DNA of 26,433 nt from Mesostigma viride (taxonomy: Eukaryota; Streptophyta; Mesostigmatophyceae; Mesostigmatales; Mesostigmataceae): contig RPFO01000785.1 in assembly GCA_009746045.1 (NCBI GenBank), positions 1 through 26,433 of the forward strand. The letters are read 5' to 3'. Position 1 is the first letter of the stretch. Each line of letters starts with the position of its first letter. The notes under the pieces were generated by a model. The model saw only the letters and a list, made by a program, of their open reading frames with translations. It ran no database searches and was not told the DNA's origin. Below are positions 9,043 to 17,813 of the stretch, in pieces. A program made the position numbers and the translations under genes.

Positions 9043-11115
9043 TCCAGGTGCCCATCAAGTCACGGAATAAACAAGCCCCCGTTTCCATCCTCATGTCGCA
9101 CCGTGCGAGCATGACCAGGATGCAAGGTCGCCGGCCAGGCACGCCACGGTCAACCCTCCCGCCAATTTACCAGCCTCACACGCCTCCTGGCCCGCCTTGA
9201 GCGGGATGAGGCTCCGTCGACACGCCGGCGACCCCATCCTGGACAGCTAGACGGAGACGACGCATATCCGCCCTGAAAGAAAGACTCCATGCGTTGACAA
9301 GCATTAAGGGGACGTGGCGCGCCGAATATTTTCCGCGCGAAAAAATTCGCGGCACCGGCCGTACCGTGAAAAGTGGGTGCTCCGTGCGCGCACCACTTGC
9401 GGAAGTGGCCATGGCGACTGCGTTTAGGCGAAACTAGCAATGTAGGGCAAGAGAAATGCCAAAAAAATGCTTGGATGTTGAAGACGATGATTTAATGATG
9501 TTGGATTGCGGCGGCAAGTGGCTGGTTTACAATATCGCTGCTTTCTTTTACTGCCATCGGCATGGGGGGACATCTGCATTTTTTGGTCGCGCGGAATAAA
9601 ATAGAATTCGTGATTGCGGCAGTAAATTCTCAGTTTTGGGGGTATTTTTGACCGTGAAGGATGCATTCATATCGGTAGCATCGAATTCTAAACCGAACGG
9701 GTGCTTTTTGCCACATTTTCGGCCATTCTCGGTAAGTATTTTTTCGTGCCTGCGCAGTGCATGTCGGAACCTTCCATGGAAGAACGGCCGTTGTTGCGCG
9801 CCTGGGCGAGGGATCTACGAGGGCAAGGTATAGACTTGTGGCGACTGTTATCTACTATCAGTTCTTTCTTCGAAGAGCTCATCGTTCGAAGTTTGTTGCG
9901 TTCGTTTTGGTCAGTTTCCGCCAGTTAACTCTCCGTTGCTTGCCGTCGTGTTGACGAATACCTGGCAGCTTTAGCTTGTTTTCGTTGATGTCTTGATCAA
10001 ATCCGCTTCAGTCTCAGCCGATAGATCCTAGGGAAGGCGTAAGGGATTTCATAGCACGTGTTCTGGCAAGGATGTTGTGCGTATGGACGCTTCTTGTTGT
10101 GTGATAGTGACGCACCCTTTCCTCGCAGCGGCATCACAGCGGTCAGAAGCTGAACGGCCGCCACTGGTTTCTTTGCATTTTATCGTGCAGGGAAGGAATT
10201 TTTTAAATCGACGATCATGTTGGAGATATTGCATTTGTGTGACTGCATGTAGATAGCTGCCATCCTTGGTTTATTTGAGCTTTCCTTGTTATGATGATGT
10301 GACAAGACAGCAATGTTGCTGAGCCAACCATGGTTCACATGGTTGACTGCATACAAGCTTTGTATGCCATGATCTCCTTGGTTCCTGCCTTCCATAGTTC
10401 CAGTTTGTTGCCCATGTCGGGTAGGGCAGTTAAGGAGTTGTTGCTGTGTTGGTAAGCTTGGTTGGCATAACCCTTACAATCTAACCTGGGAGAAACATAG
10501 AAAATGCTGGTAATGCATGTTAGTGCCATCATCATTATTGCTATTCACGTACTTAGAAGTCTGGCCATGCTTGAGGGACGGTGAAGGAGTATGAGGTGCG
10601 TGGCCACCCCTTTGTACTTCACAACATATTCAGCATGGATTTGATCCATGTTGATGGCATGTAAAGTGTGATTGTGTTTACTTGCTTTCTGAGTGGTCCT
10701 TAGCGCCTTGTCAGGTAGTGAGTGGTCGTCTAGGAAACCCATCAGTGCGTGCCACAGTGACCCCCAACCTTGAGCATGTGTCGTCATCAGTGTGCTAGAG
10801 TTAATTATATGTGCTTTTGATCATAGATTTGCTGAGTTCTTGGCATGAAGTTTACAAGGTAACCTTGGGTAGAGTATAGTGTATGCTCTCTTGGCATGTA
10901 TGCCTAGCGATCGTGTTGCTATGCTTGCGCTGGCAAGGTTGGCCATGCCGAGGGCAGGTGAGGGCAGATGTGGTGCCTAGCCGTTTGCTTATGTTTTGTG
11001 ATCGAGTGGGGCATGCTTTCTGGCTTTTTGGATGGAAAACAGCATGCCTAAGTGGCCATATACAAAGAAACCCCCCTGAAGCTTATGTTCAGGTTTTAGC
11101 ACGCATAACCTTATT
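9043..11115. other. Unassigned 2 kb region, no gene recognised
   Basis: The first 370 bp are GC-rich and the rest is AT-richer. ORFs are short (under 100 codons) and carry no motif I recognise. A plausible donor (TCGGTAAGTATT near 9,729) and scattered acceptor-like sites could belong to a spliced plus-strand gene leading to the PHD ORF at 11,167. I could not build a convincing exon chain. Confidence 0.35.
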
Positions 11116-11501
11116 ACTTGAGCTAGACTTGTCGGAATTACCTGTGTTAAGGGTGGCTGCCACGACGTGATGCAAAGGGAGGGGCAGGGGGACGATGGGG
11201 AAGGTAGTAGTGATGATGAGAATGATGTTGATGATATTCCTTGCCTTGCATGTGCGTCCCCGGATGAAATTGACGGTGTCCCTTTCCTGCTGTGCAGCAC
11301 ATTCGGGTGCAAGGGAGGACTGCATGGGTGCTGCGCTGACCCCCCGTTGACTAAGGAGCCCAAGGGGGATTGGTTTTGCCCTGCCTGCCTTGTGCAGGAT
11401 GCTAACAAGGGCTGATATAGTGACATTTTCTGTTTTAGCGGGCATTTTTCTGAAAACACGTCTGACGCAATAACTTGAGCTAGACTTGTCGGAATGACCT
11501 G
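11116..11501. repeat. Direct repeat pair flanking the PHD ORF
   Basis: The 23-bp string starting ACTTGAGCTAGACTTGTC and ending GGAAT occurs at 11,116-11,138 and 11,473-11,495. With ACCTG after one variable base the match covers 28 of 29 positions. The copies are 357 bp apart and frame the PHD ORF. They could be a long target-site duplication or the remains of a local duplication. Confidence 0.75.
11167..11415 (+). CDS. PHD zinc-finger small ORF or terminal exon
   Basis: This 82-codon frame ends at TGA. An acidic N-terminal stretch (DDGEGSSDDENDVDD) is followed by a complete C4HC3 PHD-type zinc finger: CLAC, then LLCSTFGC, then LHGCC (His plus Cys), then WFCPAC. The WxCxxC ending and the acidic lead-in are characteristic. 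PHD fingers of this kind read histone H3 tails in chromatin proteins. They are also found in ORF1-type proteins of some CR1-like non-LTR retrotransposons, so either a host gene or a mobile-element domain is possible here. No Kozak or splice evidence fixes the start; the domain may be the last exon of a longer transcript. The ORF sits between two 29-bp direct repeats. Confidence 0.6.
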   Translation: MMQREGQGDDGEGSSDDENDVDDIPCLACASPDEIDGVPFLLCSTFGCKGGLHGCCADPPLTKEPKGDWFCPACLVQDANKG

Positions 11502-11908
11502 GGACTTGGAACACTGCTGTCCCCCTGTTAGCCGGAATTTTTGTTGATTTTGTGGCCTTATCGGAAGTGTTTATGATATGTTTATTCCCAATGTCCGGTA
11601 AAAAATGACCTGTTTTGCGGGAAAATTAATAACTGTTCAAGGTTTTGCCATTTCCATGATGTAAATAGCTCAGCAAGCTACAAACTCAGGGAACTATATG
11701 GCCTTGATTTTTGGTAGCCAACAAATAAGTGCATTGGCTGGGGCATACCCAGCCCTAATTAGCGTCTTTTGCTATTTATAGCGCATTATTGGCGTATATA
11801 TGGGGGTAGTACCCCCAACAAGTGCATGGACAACTCACTAGAGATGTTATTTAGTGCCCCCAATCATAATTCAGCATAGTGCAAATGAATTTCAAGTGAT
11901 ATTAGCAT
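11502..11908. other. AT-rich spacer
   Basis: No gene was seen. A perfect short palindrome GGGGGTAGTACCCCC lies near 11,801-11,815. Confidence 0.4.
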
Positions 11909-12290
11909 ATGTCAGATTTTTTGGTTTTTGGGGTGCCACCTCCCCTTAACCCGAATCGCCACCCTCCCCCCCGCACCCCCTCCAGCCCCACCCCCAGCTC
12001 CATGCAGCACTACCCTTCTCCCCCCCCCCCCCCCCCGCTAATAGGGCGACGGCCCATTCTTGGTATTGCAAGCTATAACATGTGCGCACCCTCCCTGCAG
12101 ATCCTTCTCAAGCGGCGGGCACGTCAACGCGTCCACGCGCTGATCGCCTTGTGTGCCGACAACAAAATGTTGTAGATAGCTGTTGTAGATAGATTAGACC
12201 GGTAGGACTGTTTGCACCCATCCATCGATCCATCGGGGTAAATGCTCCGTGACTCCCCAACGGGAGCACGAGTCTAATTAATTAATCAAG
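11909..12290 (+). mobile_element. LINE 3' end with CAAC-loop hairpin and (TAAT)n tail
   Basis: An 88-codon frame (11,909-12,175) has a proline-rich start caused by a poly-C tract and then LQILLKRRARQRVHALIAL, ending CADNKML and a stop; this looks like the end of an element ORF. A 75-bp 3' UTR leads to the hairpin CTCCC-CAAC-GGGAG at 12,253-12,266 and TAATTAATTAAT at 12,275-12,286. The protein assignment is weak; the 3' structure is the main evidence. Confidence 0.55.
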
Positions 12291-12333
12291 CCAGTAATTA
12301 ATTAATCAAGCCAATTAAGCCAGTCAATTAAAC

Positions 12334-12560
12334 TAAATTATAACATGACTCCGTTGGGAGATCATATCAAGGAGACAACCAGTGCAGGCCAGAAATCGGG
12401 AGAATCCGGACCATGGTAGCTCGAGCCTGCCGTTATCTTGTCCGCGTGTTCGAGTCGTTCAGGATGATGAAGATGAATGGTGATGGAAATGTGTAGCCGT
12501 GTGCATTGAAATTGGAGATCATATAGCACATATCGTAGCCAATGCCATGTGCATGAATAA
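12334..12560 (-). mobile_element. LINE 3' end, minus strand, interrupted by a SINE-like insertion
   Basis: On the minus strand, with the insertion at 12,368-12,513 removed, the sequence reads ATGTGCTATATGATCTC, then CCAACGGAGTCATGTTATAA and TTTA. This matches the tail at 2,300-2,345 (ATGTGCTACATGACCTC...). It lies tail-to-tail with the plus-strand LINE end at 12,253-12,286. Confidence 0.7.
12368..12513 (+). mobile_element. SINE-like element with 11-bp TSD, inserted in a LINE tail
   Basis: This ~146-bp unit starts CAAGGAGACAACCAG and ends GTGCATTGAAATT. It is flanked by GGAGATCATAT at 12,357-12,367 and 12,514-12,524. An internal TGGTAGCTCGAG (about 12,414) resembles a degenerate tRNA A box. 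GTTCGAGTC (about 12,448) matches the RNA polymerase III B-box core, about 32 bp downstream. That spacing fits a tRNA-derived SINE, but there is no A-rich tail, and the A box contains one extra base. Confidence 0.65.
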
Positions 12561-12984
12561 ATTCGTGAACTCGATACTACACATTCTGCGAATCCAGTAC
12601 TAATGATAAGACCAGCTCATCAAGGGGTCCATAATCAGGCATACGTACCTCTGTCACACATCATAATTATCAAGGGTAGTAATGGACAGACGGTGGACAT
12701 CCTCCAACTAAAAGCCAATAAGGCTTGGTTGCTGGGGTGACATTTCCCAAGATCCATGCCTCCAATTTCAGCTGGTCCAGCTACGGTCCAGGGTAGCTAG
12801 ACACCATGCTCTGTGGACGCAGTTGGCATGCGTAGGCAATCCATTCGTGGATAAGTGAGGCCATACGGCATACACATGGCTCTCCCATTTGAAGGGCAGG
12901 GCTCCCGTACCAAAACCTAGGTCGAATGCAATCTGTGTACTACTATGACAAAGAGGTGATGAATGAGACAACGAGAGGTATGGC
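12561..12984. other. Unassigned, possibly LINE 3' UTR
   Basis: No coding motif was recognised. The sequence lies between two LINE tails and may be untranslated LINE sequence on either strand. Confidence 0.3.
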
Positions 12985-13026
12985 CGTGTGTGGCTCCCCA
13001 AGGGAACTGTATGACTAATTAATTAA
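12985..13026 (+). mobile_element. LINE tail remnant, (TAAT)n
   Basis: A hairpin-like TCCC-CAA-GGGA at 12,995-13,005 is followed by TAATTAATTAAT at 13,015-13,026. This is the same layout as the other CAAC-loop tails but less exact. Confidence 0.5.
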
Positions 13027-13708
13027 TGCCGTGTACAGCCTAGAGATCGTACCACGTGACCACGGCGGCTTTACCATAATTAACACGCCCACATCAGAAC
13101 TAGACAATCGTACTAGGCTTTTACGAATTCAACCGTGCACATGTGCAAGCCCGCAGTCCACCCTGCAATGCAACAGACATGACCTTGCGCTTGCTTACCA
13201 CATCCACCTGTGCTTGCTAGCCCAACTACACATCAAGGAGACAACCAGCAGACTACACATAATTGCATGTGAAACAGAGGAAACTATTTGCAATGACGCG
13301 CGGACCATAGCCAAGGCATCCAGCGGTGATAATTATATAAGAACAGCGGTGGCATATCAGGTTGTCTATTTGATATCGTCGAGGCAAGCAGCGGTGGCAG
13401 GTTACCATGGATTTTCAGACATTTCCTCTTGATTAAGCGTGGCTAGCCACACACGCCCTGGGGCATCCGCCACATCACACCTTGCACCTCACGTACTAAA
13501 CATACCTTGTCTCACGTAATGGTCAAAACACATGCCTCACCTCTACAGCATGCAGTTTCAGACCGTTTTGCAGTGCACGTTGAGGCGACGATAATCAATG
13601 AATTCTGCAGGCTCGTGGGGCGATGGGGATGGCAGTCGCTCTGCCCGGGCCGTAGGCTGGTTAACGTACGCAGACTGAACGGCTGAAGGACGGTAGAACA
13701 TGCGGTAA
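13027..13708. other. Unassigned region
   Basis: A 133-codon plus-strand frame (13,031-13,432) shows no domain. It contains ATCAAGGAGACAACCAG near 13,230, identical to the first bases of the SINE-like element, but the similarity stops there. Confidence 0.35.
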
Positions 13709-13768
13709 GCTGAACGCAGGTGGGCTGAACGCAGGTAGGCTGACGGCAGGTGGGCTGAACAGAGGTAG
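13709..13768. repeat. 15-bp tandem repeat, 4 units
   Basis: Four units of the form GCTGAACGCAGGTGG sit at 13,709, 13,724, 13,739 and 13,754, with 1-3 substitutions each. On the minus strand they translate as a pentapeptide series (QPTCR/QPTCV). The surrounding minus-strand frame has no other support. Confidence 0.85.
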
Positions 13769-15474
13769 GTCCAACACAAGCCAGGTGGTTCATGCGCCCG
13801 TGTCGTCGGGCGTGGCTAGGTGCCACCATCTTGCGTGTGAATAGCCAAGGCAATGCCCAGGCAAGAAGGGGCGACGGCAGAGACGATGGGGCGAGCAGAG
13901 GGCCGTGCCGTGGCGTGCAGTGCCGAGCGGAAGCAGAGCAGATGCAGCAGCAGAAAAGGCAGAATCTCGTCTGCAAATATTATAGTAGCAAACGACGGAA
14001 GGACCCAGTTTCCCCACGCCCCGCGGGTGGCATCAGTGGGTGACAAGCAGCAAGGATGATGCACCCCACCGTTTACAAGCATCGCCACGAAGAAAACATG
14101 CAAAATGTCCTGCGCTTTTATTGTGAGGGTCAAAATAGGCATAGTCCAGCCCTCTGTCACGAGGACATTTGTACTGTTTCACGGACAGGGCATAAACAGA
14201 TGCATCATGGTTCAAGCATGGGCCGTGGGATGTGTAACGCCCGCTCCTCCCATATACAATGCAAATAACCCATCAACAAATCATGACAAACAAAACAAGC
14301 CAAGCAAAACCCTGCCCCGCCAAGTGACGTTGTAAAAGACTCTCCTCAGTGATACATGTTGCCCTGAAAATGAGCACATTTTCCCAAGGCATGGCAGGCC
14401 GTTCGTTTCGCAACTCCATCTTATCCGTGGCACACAGACCACCTTGCACCGTCGACACGCCACATCTCGATGGGACACACAGGTCTGAGACAAGGACCTC
14501 AAACATGCCTGGCCATCCCGCCTATCCGCACCAGTCCATGTGTCAAACCCCCGCCCGCGCATCATCCGCACCACCAATGCCCTCCGCCAGGAAAGATCGC
14601 AGCACCAGCCACCAAAGGAACCGCCAGGCAGGGGCCCCTGCCCCCGCGGGCCTCCCTGTTCACTGTCCCCCTGCTGCACACTACTCGCGTCCCCCGACGC
14701 GTCACCACCGACAAAGCCATGCCTGATCCCTCGCATCCTTGCAAAGCCCCGCCTGCATCCACCCTTCCATGATAACAACAACGACCGCCGGCGCCTTGTG
14801 CGTGCTCGCTTGCTCAAAGGTGCGCCTATGTGCCAGGCACTGGTTTCCGGCGTCCAGAAGACAGCTGACACGGCCTTGGTTGATGCTGACGGCCGAATAA
14901 CGGTGAGAGCCTCTTTCACGATGGATGGGCGAGCCTCCTTCACAGCCGATGACCCCTCCTCAGCCGCTGCCGACACTCCTTCACACATGATGGCCCATCA
15001 TTAGACAAGGCTGTCCAACCCCTATCATCTGTCTCTAACGGCTGTTGCTGCGGCGGCGCGATGGTGGGGAACGGCCTCGGGGGGCGGGCTGGCAGTGTAC
15101 ACAAAGACATACATACGCCCACGAAAATGAGCAGCGAAGCAGACAATGAGGGCATTTCAAGAGTTCAGACTACATGCCAGGGGGGAAACGTGCTGTGTCA
15201 GTACAAGCATGGACGTGTGTGGTGGATACTTTTGAAGGAAATGAGGGCCTGCAACACATTCCCGAGAAAACACCCACACTGCCGCCAGGTTATCATGCCC
15301 ACCGAGAGAGCTCATGTACCCCTGAACAGACTAGCGCCCGCCAGATGCCAGAACAATCCCCTGTCCAGGGCCCCATGGGATGTTTCACTTTACGGCTTTT
15401 TGCTCCGCTTTCTGTTTTACCGTTACTTAATTAAGTTGCTTGATAATCCGTTCTTAATCAACTGGCGAAGCCGT
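13769..15474. other. Unassigned GC-rich region
   Basis: The longest frame is 235 codons on the minus strand (14,281-14,988). It is Arg/Gly/Ser-rich and shows no domain; overlapping open frames on both strands suggest compositional bias. No exon of the kinesin or the SR gene could be recognised here. Confidence 0.35.
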
Positions 15475-15523
15475 GGGGTGGGGTGGGGTGGGGTGGGGTG
15501 GGGTGGGGGGGGGCGGGGCGGGG
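15475..15523. repeat. (GGGGT)n tract
   Basis: About six GGGGT units are followed by a run of G. The tract can form G-quadruplexes on the plus strand. The open frames crossing it are produced by the repeat. Confidence 0.85.
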
Positions 15524-15833
15524 GACCACAAGCGTGGGAAGGCATGGACCGCCAGCAAGTCACCTTGGCCCCAGCACGGCAGAACTACACTTGTGCAAAG
15601 CAACTCCCCAGGGGCGCCCCCAAAGCGCTCGGATTCCGATCTCTTACAGGCGTTGTCACGCCTAGCTACAGACACGAGAGACTTAAAGACTTGCTAACCT
15701 AGAAACTTGCTCCACTGTTGTTCCAATGGAGCAACATCTCACACCACCCAGCGGGGTACGTCACCTGGCTGGCTGGCTGGCACGGGTCACGCAACCTTGC
15801 TGCTTCGGACTTACATCCAAACGACAACGCAGG

Positions 15834-15893
15834 CACCAACCCCCCACTGCCTCCAATATGATGCACCAACCCCCCACTGCCTCCAATATGATG
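15834..15893. repeat. 30-bp tandem duplication
   Basis: Two copies of a 30-bp unit (CACCAACCCCCCACTGCC...ATGATG) start at 15,834 and 15,864. Confidence 0.85.
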
Positions 15894-15897
15894 CCAT

Positions 15898-16140
15898 GCC
15901 CCCACCCCCCTGCCCCCTGCCCCCTCCCCCTGCCCCCTCCCCGCCTCGCGCCTCGCGCCTCGCCCCTCGCCCCTCGCCCCTCGCCCCTCGCCCCTCGCCC
16001 CTCGCCCCTCGCCCCTCCCCCCTCCCCCCTCGCCCCTCGCCCCTCGCCCCTCCCCCTCCCCCTCCCCCTCCCCCCTCCCCCTCCCCCTCCCCCCCCCCCT
16101 CCCCCTCCCCCCTCCCCCCAACACACACACACACACACAC
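15898..16140. repeat. C-rich low-complexity tract ending in (AC)n
   Basis: About 220 bp are almost G-free apart from the 7-mer CGCCCCT, repeated about ten times between 15,960 and 16,050, followed by CCCCCT runs. It ends in a (CA)n run at 16,120-16,140. Long ORFs on both strands here (Pro/Ser/Arg or Gly/Glu-rich) are artefacts of the repeat. Strong strand asymmetry makes i-motif/G-quadruplex formation possible. Confidence 0.85.
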
Positions 16141-16403
16141 GGCCTTCCCACTCTCCATGCCCCATGGCTCCTCGTCATGATAGCGGCGTGCAATGGGCGT
16201 CGGACAAGTCCACAAAAAGACCCACCACAAGTGCCCTCCCCATGGACGGATCGATTCCTATACAGCCAGCCATTACCAGTCAATTTATACACCCTGATCA
16301 CCTTCCGCTAAACCGTGCCCCAACATATGCACGCCGAGTGCCGCGAGCCGGCATGGCAAGTGCCAGGTGCTGGCCAAAATGAATGCAGCACGCCCGTGCT
16401 CAC

Positions 16404-16469
16404 CTGGGGCTGCGCCGGCGGGGGGGAGGCGAGGGGCTGCCGCGGCCTCGGCGAGGCAAGGGGCTGCGC
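16404..16469 (-). CDS. SR protein exon: RS/SP region
   Basis: A polypyrimidine tract and CCCCGCAG precede 16,469. The 66-bp exon reads RSPLPRRGRGSPSPPPRRR and SP, followed by the donor GTGAGC. Its last ~35 bp closely match the SPSPPPRRRSPS part of the exon at 17,160-17,352, suggesting an internal duplication. Confidence 0.55.
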
Positions 16470-17352
16470 CTGCGGGGGGTGGAGAGAAGGGGGTTGAGAC
16501 AGAGCGGGGGGGTGTAGATGGCAAAACCAAGAAAGGGAGGAACCCGACGCAAGGGCAGCAGCATACAGTCATTCACGCCTTAAGTTGCTTTCGAGGTTTT
16601 TGAGGGGTCAACCCAACGTAAGGCGTGAACCCAACTTAAGGCGAGAATGACTCTACTAAATTCTACTAATTTGAACTGAAGGTACTCAAACATACTATTC
16701 TGAACTACTTTGAACTTGCCGAAATCCTATTCGACCCAACTTAAGGCGTGAACATAACTTAAGCCAACCCAACTTAAGGCGTGAATGACTGTACGTAAAA
16801 CGATACTCTGTAAATTGTTAGTGTGACTACTTAAGGCAGTGGTTCGTTAGTTTGTGCCTTTGTCGCGATAGTTGCAAACATTTTATAACTCCATAACGTC
16901 CTGTGAACGTTGGCGGCAAGCCCCTGCTATGGCGACTTTCCTGGGACTGCAAAGCGTCAGTCACTCTTGTAATTACATTACATTTTCGTGTTCTAAGAAT
17001 ACGCAGATACTGGTATACTGGTAATTGTAAATTTAATAACACGTGGCGTGATTTCATCCCAGTCAACCCACCCCGGCAGTATGCTAATATTAATATCAGT
17101 ACTGTTTACAGTTTTACTATGACCACCCCTATCCCCACCCCTATGGTTACCCCAGTGACCTACCCACGGCGGCCCCTGTCGTAGCTGGGGCTGCGCCGGC
17201 GAGGCGGCGGGGAGGGGCTGCGGCGGCGTGCCCTGTCGCCACCCCCGCCCCTGTCGCCACCCCCACCCCTGTCGCCACCCCCGCCCCTCTCCCTGTCCAT
17301 CCGAACGCGGCACTCGCGCGCAAAATGTCCGGGCTCGCCACACTCATAGCAC
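16404..17352 (-). CDS. SR-type splicing factor, zinc-knuckle and RS-region exons (partial)
   Basis: Two minus-strand exons belong to a protein like the plant RSZ or animal SRSF7 group, nuclear splicing regulators that combine an RRM, a CCHC zinc knuckle and an Arg/Ser tail. Exon 17,352-17,164 carries the knuckle and a Gly/Asp/Arg repeat; exon 16,469-16,404 adds more RS/SP residues. The phases fit: the first exon ends in two bases and the next supplies G, giving a Gly codon followed by RSPLPRRGRGSPSP. The second exon ends before GTGAGC, so the gene should continue to lower coordinates, but no further exon was recognised. The RRM-coding exons are not visible upstream, where the kinesin lies instead. 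An alternative ending is the TAG at 17,162-17,160, which would terminate after DRGRRG. Confidence 0.65.
16566..16791. mobile_element. Tc1/mariner-like MITE with TA target
   Basis: Perfect terminal inverted repeats of 22 bp start CAGTCATTCACGCCTTAAG at 16,566, and their inverse ends at 16,791. TA flanks both sides (16,564-16,565 and 16,792-16,793). The 226-bp element has no ORF. Inside, the TIR-related motif CCCAACTTAAGGCGTGAA occurs several more times (near 16,612, 16,630, 16,735 and 16,768), so the ends appear to have been multiplied internally. TA duplication plus CAGT ends fits the Tc1/mariner group. Confidence 0.8.
16794..17159. other. Intron or 3' UTR of the SR gene
   Basis: AT-rich DNA without domains. 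If the TAG at 17,160 is used, this is a 3' UTR; on the minus strand TGTAATGTAAT occurs near 16,975-16,985, and TGTAA is a polyadenylation signal in green algae. If the GTAGGT donor is used, it is intron. Confidence 0.4.
17160..17352 (-). CDS. SR protein exon: CCHC zinc knuckle
   Basis: The acceptor TTGCAG is at 17,358-17,353. The reading is CYECGEPGHFARECR (C-x2-C-x4-H-x4-C), then three GGGGDR units encoded by an 18-bp repeat, then RRRSPSPPPRRRSPSYDRG. The frame reaches TAG at 17,160, but a donor GTAGGT at 17,163 precedes it and joins in phase to 16,469. The exon start is in phase 2 relative to the preceding codon, so it cannot follow kinesin exon 6 (phase 0) in frame. Confidence 0.75.
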
Positions 17353-17519
17353 CTGCAAGGGAGGGAAGGCAGTGACACAACAAAGATATAACGACATTAA
17401 ATCGATTTAAATTAAATTGATCAAAGCGCATGTCTATCCGTCAGGAAATGTCTTTTGCTCATCGCAATGGTTACATGACAAAGTACAATATTGCGTGGAT
17501 GGGTCTCGGGCCTCCCCTC

Positions 17520-17700
17520 ACCTCCAGCAGGTGCTTGGCATCGTGGTCAATCGACATTCAATCAAGGGCCTCCTCTCACCTGCAGCGAGCGTTTGACACT
17601 GCGGTAAACTGACATCCAATGAAGGGGCTCCCTGCACCTGCAGCTGGCACTTGCCACTGTGTTCTGTCATCATCTAGTAAAGGGGCCCTCTCACCTGCAG
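17520..17700. repeat. Tandem ~58-bp repeat carrying four 5' splice sites
   Basis: On the minus strand, CTGCAG/GTGAGAGG (the end of kinesin exon 6 and its donor) recurs. GT dinucleotides fall at 17,694, 17,637, 17,579 and 17,521, a spacing of 57-58 bp. The cores are CTGCAG|GTGAGA, CTGCAG|GTGCAG, CTGCAG|GTGAGA and CTGGAG|GTGAGG. Each copy also shares GGCCC/GCCCC after the donor and an upstream GC..CTG segment. Confidence 0.8.
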
Positions 17701-17813
17701 CAGGCGTGTGAGCTTGCTGTCGCGGTAGGGCACATGACTGTTCTTCTTGCGCTCGTCACCCAGTGCGCTGATCACGTTGCTGAGGGCAAGCAGGCCCTGG
17801 TTGATCTTGATGC
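17695..17813 (-). CDS. Kinesin exon 6 (last recognised)
   Basis: 119 bp, [20 protein letters not shown] to [11 protein letters not shown], ending in phase 0 at a donor GTGAGA. Acceptor CCACGCAG. The ending is inside helix alpha5; the canonical continuation DSLGGNS is missing from the DNA below it as far as I can read. Confidence 0.85.

Noticed and set aside
12400-12470. A tRNA gene
   Set aside because: A- and B-box-like motifs are present, but no cloverleaf with an acceptor stem can be drawn; a SINE-like repeat fits better.
14281-14988. 235-codon minus-strand ORF as a kinesin C-terminal exon
   Set aside because: No motor-end motif, neck or heptad pattern; the reading is Arg/Gly/Ser-rich and overlaps open frames on the other strand.
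15699-16382. Pro/Ser-rich and Gly/Arg/Glu-rich ORFs on both strands
   Set aside because: All cross the C-rich tract and the (AC)n repeat; composition explains them.
17352-17695. In-frame kinesin/SR fusion protein
   Set aside because: Exon 6 ends in phase 0, whereas the knuckle exon needs two preceding bases; reading through the donor array reaches a stop within seven codons.
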